Below, piece by piece: positions 54,170-62,689 of a stretch of DNA of 64,000 nucleotides. The stretch is from JAPOUP01 sp965203255 (lineage in GTDB: Bacteria; Pseudomonadota; Alphaproteobacteria; Rhodobacterales; Rhodobacteraceae): NCBI GenBank assembly GCA_965203255.1, contig OZ241882.1:2666001-2730000 (forward strand), written 5' to 3'. The translations under genes were made by a program, and so were the position numbers. Every line of letters begins with the position of its first letter. Within the stretch, counting starts at the first letter, position 1. The notes below the pieces were generated by a model that saw only the letters and a program-made list of their open reading frames with translations, searched no databases and had not been told where the DNA came from.

Positions 54170-55114
54170 ATGACCACCATAGTCGCCGGAATCGACGTAA
54201 GCAAGCGTACACTCAACATCCACGTCAACGGGCGTGACTTCACGGCCACGAACGACACGGTCGGCCTGCGCAGGGTCGGCCGCCTCCTCAGGGAGGGCGG
54301 CGCCACGCGGGCCGTCATGGAGGCCACGGGGCGCATGCACCGGGCCCTGCTGCAGTCCCTGCATGCCAGGGGGTTCTCCGTCCTTGTCATCAACCCGCGG
54401 CAGGCGAGGGACTTCGCGAAGGCCGCCGGGGCCCTTGCGAAAACCGACAGGGTGGACGCCAGGATACTGGCGGCCTTCGGGGCCGCGTTCCCGGAGATGC
54501 GGGCCACGGCGCCGGCCGCCGCCGCCATCGACCGGCTCCGCGACATGCTGGTGCTGCGGGAGAAGCTCGTGGACCAGCGCGCCGAGCTGAGGACCGTCGT
54601 GTCGGAGGTCGGCGCCGGCGCGCCCGGCACGGAGGTCGGCAGGGTCCTCAAGGACATCGACGCCGCCATCGCGGCGCTGGAGCGGCGGATCGGCGGGACG
54701 GTCGCCGCATCGCCGGAGTTCGCCGACAGCCACCGCATCCTGACCTCGGTGCCCGGCATCGGCCCCGTCACCGCCGCGGCGCTGGTCGCATGGATGGCCG
54801 AGCTGGGCGCCATCGGCAACCGCCAGGCCGCATCCCTGCTCGGCGTGGCCCCCCTCGCCCGCGACAGCGGGACCATCAGGGGCGGGCGCCACATCGGCGG
54901 CGGACGCCGCAGGCCGAGGGATGTCGTCTATATGGCCGCGCTGTCGGCCAGCAGGTGCTCCCCGGACATGAGGGAACTGTACCAACGGCTCCGGGAGAGG
55001 GGAAAGCCCCACAGGGTCGCCCTCGTGGCCGTCATGCGCAGGCTGGTCGTGACCGCCAACGCCCTTCTCCGCGACCGCCGGATGTGGGAGGACCGGACGG
55101 CGGCCGCCGCCTGA
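54170..55114 (+). CDS. IS110-family transposase (DEDD recombinase)
   Basis: 314 residues. N-terminal RuvC-like DEDD domain (VAGIDVSKRTLNIHV first D; VMEATGRMHRALLQ E; KTDRVDARILAAF DxxD) and C-terminal transposase_20 domain (SVPGIGPVTAAALVAWMAEL, ASLLGVAPLARDSG with the catalytic serine). It is about 95% identical to copy 2. All DEDD residues are present. Confidence 0.9.
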   Translation: MTTIVAGIDVSKRTLNIHVNGRDFTATNDTVGLRRVGRLLREGGATRAVMEATGRMHRALLQSLHARGFSVLVINPRQARDFAKAAGALAKTDRVDARILAAFGAAFPEMRATAPAAAAIDRLRDMLVLREKLVDQRAELRTVVSEVGAGAPGTEVGRVLKDIDAAIAALERRIGGTVAASPEFADSHRILTSVPGIGPVTAAALVAWMAELGAIGNRQAASLLGVAPLARDSGTIRGGRHIGGGRRRPRDVVYMAALSASRCSPDMRELYQRLRERGKPHRVALVAVMRRLVVTANALLRDRRMWEDRTAAAA

Positions 55115-56226
55115 CGGCAGGCCGGACCGCGTCCGTCCGGCACCGAAAGCGAATCACCGGCGGGCCGGCCGGGGTCTCCCCGGCGGGCCCTTCGGCGCGC
55201 CCGGACGCCGCCGCCTGTGGGGAACGCTGTGGAAAGGTCCGGGACAGCCGGACACGGAAACCGGGAAAAACCGGAAAAAGTCGGAAAAAAGCCGGATCCG
55301 GGCTTGATTCCAGACATGGATGCTTCCAGGTTCGGTGGACGCCCCGACCGGGCGCTGTCCCGGAGGCCATCGAGGCGGTCGGCGCTGCAACGCATGACCC
55401 GGTCGCGGAGGGTCCGGGCGCCGACGCTGGCGGCGGCGGCCACCCCGGTCCGGGACAGCCCGCCCCCGATCACCCTGACGATGGCGCGAAGCCGGTGGCG
55501 GCGGTCGCGGAACCTGTGTTCCGGAACCAGTCCGCGTAACTGTCCGGGTGTGTGGTCGGTGCGCGGGACCATGACCATTGCTGGCATGCCGTTCTCCCCT
55601 TCCGCGAGTTTGCAGACACAGAATACAGGACGGCCGCACCGATCACACGCAGAATGATGGGGTGACACACAGCATGATATTCCCCTTTTGTTCTTGAATC
55701 TTTACTTAGCTTGGTTTGGTATCAGTCGAAGCCCTGCTCGCTGACCGGGAGTTCGTTGGCGCTGATTGGATGGCATATCTCATTGAGAACAATGTGCAGT
55801 TTTCCATTCGGCTACGCGAGAACATGCACATCCAAACCGAAGGTGGACGGATGCTTCAACTCCGCGCACTGCTGCGCAAACGACGCAAGGGCCAGTGGAA
55901 GGGCTGGCTCCCCTGCATGGCCCGCACACCCGAAAATCTCCTGCGCTTTGAGGGAAGAACGATCAGGGTTGGCGAATTGCTTCTGGTCGCCACAAATATC
56001 CCGGAGACCAAGAGTGCGCTCCGCCTCTACCGGAAGAGATGGGGTATCGAGTGCCTCTTCGCCGATGCCAGGACCCGAGGCTTCAACGTCGGAGACACCC
56101 ACATCACCGACCCTGCCAAGCCTGCAACTCCACTCGCGGTCGTTGCCCTGGCCATGACCTGGGCATACCGATGCGCAAGTCAGGCAATGGGTCGAAATGG
56201 CATCCGGAAAAAAGCCATAAGCGGCG

Positions 56227-57210
56227 ATGTGGACGCTCAATCCGAATAAACGGCGCGAGTTTTACCGTTTCCAGGTTGAAGGTCCGAAGGCTTGGGAATT
56301 GTTGGAAGAACTGAACGGCGGACCGCTGCCCGAGATCAAGTTCTTCAAATCCGCGATGATCAGCCTTGGCGACCACGAGGCACGGGGTATGCGCCATTCC
56401 ATGGGCGGAATGCCGGGCCTTGAAATTTCAGGGACATGGGATGACTATAAGGCCGTCAGGCGCCTGATCATGACGTCAGGCAAGAAATACGGTCTGCGCA
56501 TGGTCGGATCGATCGCCTATTTTACCACCGTGATCGAAAGCGGGTGGTGGGCCGTACCGGTGTCGGGTGTCTATACCGGCCAGGGCACTGAGGGCTATCG
56601 CCGGTGGATGTCGCCGAAACATGCCTCGATGCGAATGTCACTGGGCGGCAGCCTCTACTCGGAGAACATCGAGGATTATTACCTCACGCCTTATGAAGTG
56701 AACTACGGCCACATCATCAAGTTTGACCATGATTATATCGGGCGCGACGCGCTGGAAGCGAAAAAAAATCGGCCCCATCGTAGGAAAGTAACATTGGTCT
56801 GGAATGCCGACGATGTGCTGTCAGTCATGCAGGCACAGTTCGAGGGTGGCGACAGTGCCGATAAACCTTTGCCAATCACGATGCCTTTGGCCGCCATCGC
56901 GCGGATGCACTATGACAAGGTGACCGACAAGAGCGGCAATCCGATCGGTTTGGCAACCTATCCATGCTATACCGCAAACGAGAACGCAATGATGTCGCTT
57001 GCCTCGGTCGACGCAGAGTTTGCCAAATCGGGAAGCGAGGTCGTGCTGTGGTGGGGAGAAGACGGTGGTGGCAGCCGTAGCGCCGGCAATATCGAGGCGC
57101 ACAAACAGGTAGAAATCCGAGCCATCGTGGCACCGAGTCCGATCAGTAAAGCGGCACAAAGCTATCGTTCCAAAATCGGGATCAGGCGTGGGTCACTGGA
57201 AAACGTATAG
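56227..57210 (+). pseudogene. LigM/DesA-like tetrahydrofolate-dependent O-demethylase (GcvT family), N-terminus lost to IS4
   Basis: 327 residues: RREFYRFQVEGPKAWELLEE LNGGPLPEIKF, RGMRHSMGGMPGLEISG, NIEDYYLTPYEVNYGHIIKF DHDYIGRDALE, ending QVEIRAIVAPSPISK. This is the central and C-terminal part of GcvT-like aryl O-demethylases, usually ~460 residues. About 130 N-terminal residues, including part of the folate-binding domain, were removed where IS4 ends. Family members move the methyl of methoxyaromatics to H4folate. The gene is followed after 14 bases by the CoA ligase. Confidence 0.75.
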
Positions 57211-57224
57211 GGCGGTAAGCAACA

Positions 57225-58661
57225 GTGATACGTTCGACAACCCGCGCCGAGGCGACCCGGACTGTTTGGAAGAAGATTCTCGAAAAATACCACGAGGACC
57301 GGGACACTCCGCTTGACGGAAACTATTGGTCCGAGAAGGACACATGGTCCCGAGACCGGATCCGGGCCGTTCAGAACGAGAAAATCGCTGCCGTTGCGCC
57401 ATTTCTCTATGAAAACAGCGCGTTCTACCGTCGCCGCTTTGACAAGCTTGGACTGGCGCCCACGGATATCACCTCAGTTGAGACGATGCTCGACAACTGG
57501 CCGGTGGTTACCAAGACTGAGATGATGGAAGATGCAGCCGAAAATCAGCCCTATGGAACCTACACCACTTGTGGCGACGCCGAGTGGAAGGATCGCGGCT
57601 GGATGCTTTTCTCGTCTTCGGGATCGACCGGGATTCCGAGGGTGTTCCGCTATACCCATTTCGACCGCGGTTATTGGGAACAGGCCAATGCCCGCGCACT
57701 CTACTCCGGTGGATTACGTCAAGGCGACAGCGCTCTGCCGATGGTCGGATTTGGTCCGCATGTCTTCGCTTGGGGCGTTCAATACACTTTTGCCAAGATG
57801 GGTCTGCCAATCATTCCAGGCGGCGGCATGGATGGCAAAGCGCGCGCCGGGTTGATCGAGCGATTCAGGCCGACAATCTTGGTCTGCACCCCGTCCTATC
57901 TCCTCTACCTCGCCCGCACGATGCAAGGGATGGGCCAGGATCCGGCTCAATCATCCGTCAGATGGTTGGTTACAGGTGGCGAGCCGTTTTCTGGCATCAA
58001 AGGTACGCTGAACCGAATCCAGGATCTCTGGGGCGCAACGTCAGTGGAGTTTTATGGTTGCACCGAGGCTTCGCCCCATTGCGGCGGTTATTCCTGCCCG
58101 AAATACCAGATGGGTGATGAACCCTTCATCCATTTCCTTGAAGACATCCAGCATTGGGAAACCGTAGACGCCAACGAGCTTACCCCTGTAGCCGAGGGTG
58201 AACGTGGACTGACCGTTTGCACCAACCTAAATTCCGAAAGCTCGGCGCAATTGCGGTTTTTGGTGGGCGACTACACCCGCCTGAGCCACGAACCCTGCGC
58301 CTGTGGGCGCAATCACTTGCGTGGCATGGGTTGCCTGACCGGGCGGACGGACGACCTGATCAATCTTCGCGGTATCAAGTTTTTTCCGGTCCAGATCGAG
58401 GAGGCGGTCCGTGCGATTTCTGGAACCGGGGACGAGTTCCAAATACGCCTAACGAAACAGGCTGATGGCCTGGACGTGATGACCGTTGTCGTCGAACACG
58501 CCGATCAGGGCGTGGCTGTGCGCGTTACTGAGGAGATTCGCTCGCGTTGCGAAATTCGCTGTACAGTTGAGATTGTCGCACCAAACTCACTACCGAAATC
58601 CAAAATGAAGGCCAAACGGGTTTTCGACGAAAGGGAAACCGATGCTGTCCAACACGCTTAG
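57225..58661 (+). CDS. phenylacetate-CoA ligase-like (PaaK-type) acyl/aryl-CoA ligase
   Basis: 478 residues. Adenylation motifs: WMLFSSSGSTGIPRVFRYTH (A3 P-loop), SVEFYGCTEASPHCGG (A5), and GCLTGRTDDLINLRGIKFFP VQIEEAV (A8, hinge). The C-terminal subdomain ends LPKSKMKAKRVFDE with the A10 lysine region. CACGRNH is a cysteine pair often seen in PaaK relatives. It would activate an aromatic or similar acid to its CoA ester with ATP. It overlaps the thioesterase gene by 20 bases, so they form an operon with the O-demethylase gene. Exact substrate unknown. Confidence 0.85.
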   Translation: MIRSTTRAEATRTVWKKILEKYHEDRDTPLDGNYWSEKDTWSRDRIRAVQNEKIAAVAPFLYENSAFYRRRFDKLGLAPTDITSVETMLDNWPVVTKTEMMEDAAENQPYGTYTTCGDAEWKDRGWMLFSSSGSTGIPRVFRYTHFDRGYWEQANARALYSGGLRQGDSALPMVGFGPHVFAWGVQYTFAKMGLPIIPGGGMDGKARAGLIERFRPTILVCTPSYLLYLARTMQGMGQDPAQSSVRWLVTGGEPFSGIKGTLNRIQDLWGATSVEFYGCTEASPHCGGYSCPKYQMGDEPFIHFLEDIQHWETVDANELTPVAEGERGLTVCTNLNSESSAQLRFLVGDYTRLSHEPCACGRNHLRGMGCLTGRTDDLINLRGIKFFPVQIEEAVRAISGTGDEFQIRLTKQADGLDVMTVVVEHADQGVAVRVTEEIRSRCEIRCTVEIVAPNSLPKSKMKAKRVFDERETDAVQHA

Positions 58662-59058
58662 CCGCCGTATCGAGTGGGGTGATTGCGATCCGGCCGGGAT
58701 CGTCTTCAACCCCCAATTCTTCCGTTGGTTCGACCATGGCGCGACGATGCTGTACGAAGCAGCAGGATGGCCCAAACAGGAAATGCTCGCCCGTTTCGGT
58801 GCCGCCGGCTGCCCTCTGGTCAACACAACAGCCACCTTTCATGCACCCTGTCGTTACGGCGACGACGTGGAAATCACCACAGAAATCGCGGAAATCAAGG
58901 GACGCAGTTTTGACATCCGTCATGTCCTGACAAAGGACGGCACATTGTGTGTCGAAGGATTTGAGACCCGCGTCTGGACGGTGAAAGACCCTGAACGAGG
59001 TTTGAAGTCAGCGCCTCTTCCGGTCGAGTTGGTCGCCAGATTTCAGTCGCAGGCATAG
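58642..59058 (+). CDS. 4-hydroxybenzoyl-CoA thioesterase-like hotdog protein
   Basis: 138 residues. RRIEWGDCDPAGIVFNPQFF RWFDH carries the 4HBT active-site D and the DPAGIVF signature; VNTTATFHAPCRYGDDVEIT follows. Tetrameric 4HBT enzymes hydrolyse aryl-CoA esters. Its overlap with the ligase gene suggests that it releases or edits the CoA product of that enzyme. Apparently intact. Confidence 0.85.
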   Translation: MLSNTLSRRIEWGDCDPAGIVFNPQFFRWFDHGATMLYEAAGWPKQEMLARFGAAGCPLVNTTATFHAPCRYGDDVEITTEIAEIKGRSFDIRHVLTKDGTLCVEGFETRVWTVKDPERGLKSAPLPVELVARFQSQA

Positions 59059-59403
59059 TTTGTCAGGCGCCCGGTAATTTTTCGGCCGCAATTAAGGTTT
59101 GAGCAGGTGCTATTGCGCGTTCTTTTTGCAACCAGCGAACATCAGAGGAACTTGCATCAAACTTCCGTTCCCGCCCGTCTTAAAACCTTCGATCAGTCCG
59201 CAGGGACGGCCGCTTTCAGGACCTGCACCCTTGTTTGAGAATGTCTGAATTGGGGGCGCAAAGCGGTCCCGATGTAGAAAAGCGTGCAATTTTTACCCCC
59301 CAAGGGGAAGGGGGGGGCATCGGCGCCCAAAAGTTGCCCTTCCCTATGGTTGAAACAACCTTCCATATCGAGCGGTTCGATAAGAAGGTTAACGGGGATG
59401 TTG

Positions 59404-59503
59404 TGCGTGGAAACTATTGCAAAGGTTCGCCGCCTTTACTTCAATGAGAAGAAGAGCATCCAGGCGATTAGCAGTTCACTTAAGCTGAGCCGTCCGAGAC
59501 GAA
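59404..59503 (+). pseudogene. istA: IS21 transposase IstA, N-terminal fragment
   Basis: MLCVETIAKVRRLYFNEKKS IQAISSSLKLSR is the N-terminal HTH of IS21 IstA proteins (usual ~500 residues). The gene breaks off into the istB start region. Confidence 0.6.
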
Positions 59504-59754
59504 GTGATGCAGGCCGCAGCCAAAAACAACTGGCGGCCCCAGCAGCATCCATGTTGGAAATCAAGCCCGGATCCGGCTTTTTTCCGACTTTTTCCCGGTT
59601 TTTCCGCGGTTCCGTGTCCGGCTGTCCCGGACCTTTCCACAGCGTTCCCCACAGGCGGCGGCGTCCGGGCGCGCCGAAGGGCCCGCCGGGGAGACCCCGG
59701 CCGGCCCGCCGGTGATTCGCTTTCGGTGCCGGACGGACGCGGTCCGGCCTGCCG

Positions 59755-60699
59755 TCAGGCGGCGGCCGCCGTCCGGTCCTCCCACATCCGGCGGTCGCGG
59801 AGAAGGGCGTTGGCGGTCACGACCAGCCTGCGCATGACGGCGACGAGGGCGACTTTGTGGGGCTTTCCCCTCTCCCGGAGCCGTTGGTACAGTTCCCTCA
59901 TGTCCGGGGAGCACCTGCTGGCCGACAGCGCGGCCATATAGACGACATCCCTCGGCCTGCGGCGTCCGCCGCCGATGTGGCGCCCGCCCTTCAGGGTGCC
60001 GCTGTCTCGGGCGAAGGGGGCCACGCCGAGCAGGGATGCGGCCTGGCGGTTGCCGATGGCGCCCAGCTCGGCCATCCATGCGACCAGCGCCGCGGCGGTG
60101 ACGGGGCCGATGCCGGGCACCGAGGTCAGGATGCGGTGGCTGTCGGCGAACTCCGGCGATGCGGCGACCGTCCCGCCGATCCGCCGCTCCAGCGCCACGA
60201 TGGCGGCGTCGATGTCCTCGAGGACCCTGCCGACCTCCGTGCCGGGTGCGTCGGCGCCGACCTCCGACACGACGGTCCTCAGCTCGGCGCGCTGGTCCAC
60301 GAGCTTCTCCCGCAGCACCAGCATGTCGCGGAGCCGGTCGATGGCACCGGTGGCCGGCGCCGTGGCCCGCATGTCCGGGAACGCGGCCCCGAAGGCCGCC
60401 AGTATCCTGGCGTCCACCCTGTCGGTTTTCGCAAGGGCCCCGGCGGCCTTCGGGAGATCCCTCGCCTGCCTCGGGTTCACGACGGTGGCGGAGAACCCCC
60501 TGGCGTGCAGCGACTGCAGAAGCGCCCGGTGCATGCGTCCCGTGGCCTCCATGACGGCCCGCGTGGCGCCGCCCTCCCTGAGGAGGCGGCCGACCTTGCG
60601 GAAGCCGACCGTGTCGTTGGTGGCCGTGAAGTCACGCCCGTTGACGTGGATGTTGAGTGTACGCTTGCTTACGTCGATTCCGGCGACTATGGTTGTCAT
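59755..60699 (-). CDS. IS110-family transposase (DEDD recombinase)
   Basis: 314 residues, starting MTTIVAGIDVSKRTLNIHVN, with the same DEDD residues and C-terminal serine domain as copy 1. Differences such as FSATVVNPRQARDLPKAAG versus FSVLVINPRQARDFAKAAG are few, so the two copies diverged recently. Confidence 0.9.
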   Translation of the reverse strand: MTTIVAGIDVSKRTLNIHVNGRDFTATNDTVGFRKVGRLLREGGATRAVMEATGRMHRALLQSLHARGFSATVVNPRQARDLPKAAGALAKTDRVDARILAAFGAAFPDMRATAPATGAIDRLRDMLVLREKLVDQRAELRTVVSEVGADAPGTEVGRVLEDIDAAIVALERRIGGTVAASPEFADSHRILTSVPGIGPVTAAALVAWMAELGAIGNRQAASLLGVAPFARDSGTLKGGRHIGGGRRRPRDVVYMAALSASRCSPDMRELYQRLRERGKPHKVALVAVMRRLVVTANALLRDRRMWEDRTAAAA

Positions 60700-61019
60700 G
60701 CTCTCCCGCTCCTATCCTCGCGATGATCCGGTTCCGTGAACCCAGGCATCCATCCAGGACCCGGGAGACGGACGGGAGGGCGGGCCGACCACGCTGCCGG
60801 ACGGATCCGCTGTCGCGATCCAAGGCCGTATCGGTCCAACCCGTCCTGCGGGGCAGGGCCCCGCACCGCCGCCGCCGGTAGTGGTCCGACGGCGGCGGTC
60901 CCGCCACAGGAATGAACCGGAGGGACGGCGGAAGGCAACAGGCATGTTTTCCACAGGAAATCGCGCCAGATTTTTCCACAGCCACCTCCTCCTTTCATTT
61001 CTGATTCTCTGAACATACG
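60700..61019 (-). ncRNA. candidate IS110 bridge-RNA region (left end of copy 2)
   Basis: Counterpart of 53851-54169, about 90% identical, including the CCGCCGCCG...CGGCGGCGG pairing. Differences between the two copies could be compared with the two targets. Confidence 0.4.
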
Positions 61020-61591
61020 AGGTCGTGGCGGAACTCTTGAAAGCCGAACTGGCCGAGAGGACCGCGCGCTCGATCCGCTACCAGATGGGCGCGGCAAAGT
61101 TCCCGATCTCCAAATCCCTATCTGGGTTCGACTTCACGGCTAGCCCCGTCAACGAGGAAATCGTGCGCGGCCTTTATGATGGCGAGTTTATGGATCGGGC
61201 CAGGAATGGGGTGCTGGTCGGGGGAACAGGCACCGGCAAGACGCATCTCATGACGGCGATCGGCATCCACGCGGTCAATAATCGCCGACGGGTTCGGTTC
61301 TTCAGCGCCGTGGATTTGGCAAACAAGCTGGAAGCCGAGCATCGCGGTGGCAACGCCGGTCGGCTCAGCGACCAACTGGTCCGCATAGACCTCGTGATCA
61401 TAGACGAACTCGGCTATCTGCCCTTTACGGAATCCGGTGGACGTCTGCTCTTCCATCTCATCGGCAAACTGTACGAACGGACGTCAATTCTGCTGACAAC
61501 AAATCTCGCTTTTGGTGAATGGCCCAGTGTATTTACCGACACCAAATGACCACCGCGATTAACCTCCATCCCCGGCAAGAGTTTTTCGAAA

Positions 61592-61654
61592 CAGGCCAGC
61601 AGATCAAACCTCCAGTCGAGCTACGCTCTTCTTCCGGTTTGATCTGCTGGCCTG
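61592..61654. terminator. perfect 19-bp hairpin with 25-base loop
   Basis: CAGGCCAGCAGATCAAACC (61592-61610) and its exact reverse complement (61636-61654). It follows the istB remnant. There is no T-run after it, so intrinsic termination is only one possibility; it could be a relic of transposon ends. Confidence 0.35.
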
Positions 61655-62689
61655 TCCCCTCCTGACGCAACCATAACGCGACTAAGGCGCGTCTCCCCCA
61701 ACGCCCCTCCTAGTTCCAAGGGGGTAACTTTTGGACGCTTATCTGGGTAACTATTCAAAGCCGATTGACAAATCTGCACGGGCACATGGATCCAAGCCAA
61801 AATCTTGAGTAACAGATCACACCACGGACACGTCGTCCTAGTCCGCATCGGAGATGCCACTCTTCACTTCTTGAGAGGCGGCCATCACTGCAATGACAGC
61901 AAGGCTTGCGCACTCCTGGCGACCCATCTCCTCAGCGGCGTCCTCGGCTAGCTCCGGCACGGCTTTGCTCTCGATCTCTTGGTACATCAGCAGAGAGTGG
62001 ACGGCTAACCACATCTCCTACCGCAATCTGAAGAACATTGCCAGTGCATCATTCTGTTGTTCGAAGCGGCGAACCTTGATCACGAAAAAAAACTCTCGCG
62101 ACGAAAAGGGGTGATCTGCCAGCGGGTATTGTACTTATCGCGCTTGGCATTGTCTTCCCGCATCGAGGCCATATCTGCCCGAAGAAGATCCAGAGTGGCC
62201 GAAAGGTTGGCTTGCATCGTGTTGATGTGTTCCTCCGGCACGACGAACCGCCGGCAAATTCATTGACATCCGGCTCGCCGCCCATGGCTTCAACATAGGA
62301 CCGGGGCGGAGGCGGCGCAAGGAAACCGAAACTTTGGAAGCAGGTATTGCCATGAATCGCAAATGTCGCCTATGGCCGAAAAATGGAAGCTTCCGGCATA
62401 GATTCTGGGATGGAGGCCAAGAACGAGATTGGCGAGGATATAAGTATTAAGTATAGACGCGACACCATATGAACTCGCAGAAGCATTGTCGCGTCCAGTC
62501 AAGATAATTCGGGATGAATCCAACAAAAGGGCAGGATTGAAGTATTGAAATTTTCAACTTTGAAGGAATTGTGACTTTCATATGTAATTTCCTAAATATT
62601 CTACCAAATCACAAATCGCAGGTCTGCCAACCTACCGCAAGTAATGTGCGATTGCTGCGGCGACTTGTGACGAACCCAACTCGATCAAC
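61655..62689. other. gene-poor stretch with remnants of small minus-strand ORFs
   Basis: At 61838-62014 (minus) a 58-residue frame MWLAVHSLLMYQEIESKAVP ... SLAVIAVMAASQEVKSGISD looks protein-like. At about 62085-62245 (minus) a coiled-coil fragment VVPEEHINTMQANLSATLDL LRADMASMRED is visible. Neither family is recognised. The region 62520-62690 is AT-rich and lies past the 3' end of the glycerate kinase gene. Confidence 0.3.

Larger units (their letters stand above)
53849..55324 (+). mobile_element. IS110-family insertion 1, CT core
   Basis: Boundaries CT-CGTATGTTCAGAG at 53849 and CATGGATG-CT at 55324 were inferred by comparison with the second copy and with uninterrupted IS630. As is usual for IS110 there are no terminal repeats and no longer duplication, only a shared CT dinucleotide. 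The ~320-bp left end precedes the gene. Confidence 0.8.
53143..55668 (-). pseudogene. IS630 transposase, decayed and split by IS110
   Basis: The N-terminal HTH part is at 55668-55325 (MVPRTDHTPGQLRGLVPEHR) and the C-terminal part at 53848-53143. The segment with the second catalytic D (VVLDGAGWHRS) is deleted. Changes against the intact copies are mostly E-to-G, Q-to-R, W-to-R, C-to-R, L-to-P and F-to-S, the products of A-to-G and T-to-C transitions. Confidence 0.85.
53059..55721 (-). mobile_element. IS630-family copy, itself split by IS110; target duplication TC
   Basis: Ends ATACCAAACC at 53059 and GGTTTGGTA at 55721, with TC on both sides (53057-53058, 55722-55723). Removing the element with one TC restores the IS4 reading frame. 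The other two full copies sit at TA, so this target is atypical. Confidence 0.85.
52631..56249 (+). pseudogene. IS4-family transposase, one nonsense codon and split by IS630
   Basis: 52631-53058 encodes MTTLRPHFDLSKTRLETFAI ... LLAMDRTNWKLGKTDINILV (the DRTNWK motif with the first D), TRRFKVPLM, an in-frame TGA at 52974 where IS4 relatives have tryptophan, then RIDLMERYLRVFGAS. After IS630 (53059-55721) the same frame resumes VEALLADREFVGADWMAYLI (second D) and ALRLYRKRWGIECLFADART RGFNVGDTHI (E). Apart from the nonsense codon the protein is continuous. Confidence 0.85.
59546..61021 (-). mobile_element. IS110-family insertion 2, CT core (AG on this strand)
   Basis: Same boundaries as copy 1 in reverse: CATCCATG after AG at 59544-59545, and CATACG before AG at 61020-61021. 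Removing the element and one AG rejoins istB (RPQ-QVVAELL). Confidence 0.8.
59504..61549 (+). pseudogene. istB: IS21 helper ATPase IstB, split by IS110 and frameshifted at its end
   Basis: 59504-59545 gives MQAAAKNNWRPQ; after IS110 the frame resumes at 61022: VVAELLKAELAERTARSIRY QMGAAKFP, Walker A VGGTGTGKTH, Walker B VIIDELGYLPF, sensor LLTTNLAFGEWPSVF. The expected GDAKMTTALLDRL end is reached as TDTK-stop because one A is missing in the codon pair AAA ATG. Removing IS110 with one AG core restores the first junction. Confidence 0.8.
59247..61560 (+). mobile_element. IS21-family remnant, split by IS110
   Basis: The left end reads TGAATTGGGGGCGCAAAGCG, resembling IS21 termini. istA is reduced to its first ~33 codons (VETIAKVRRLYFNEKKSIQA ISSSLKLSR) by deletion, and istB is split by IS110 and frameshifted. 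No right end is recognised after 61560. Confidence 0.7.

Noticed and set aside
61592..61654. Integron attC site
   Set aside because: The hairpin is perfectly complementary without the R/L box mismatches and extrahelical bases of attC, and there is no integron integrase.
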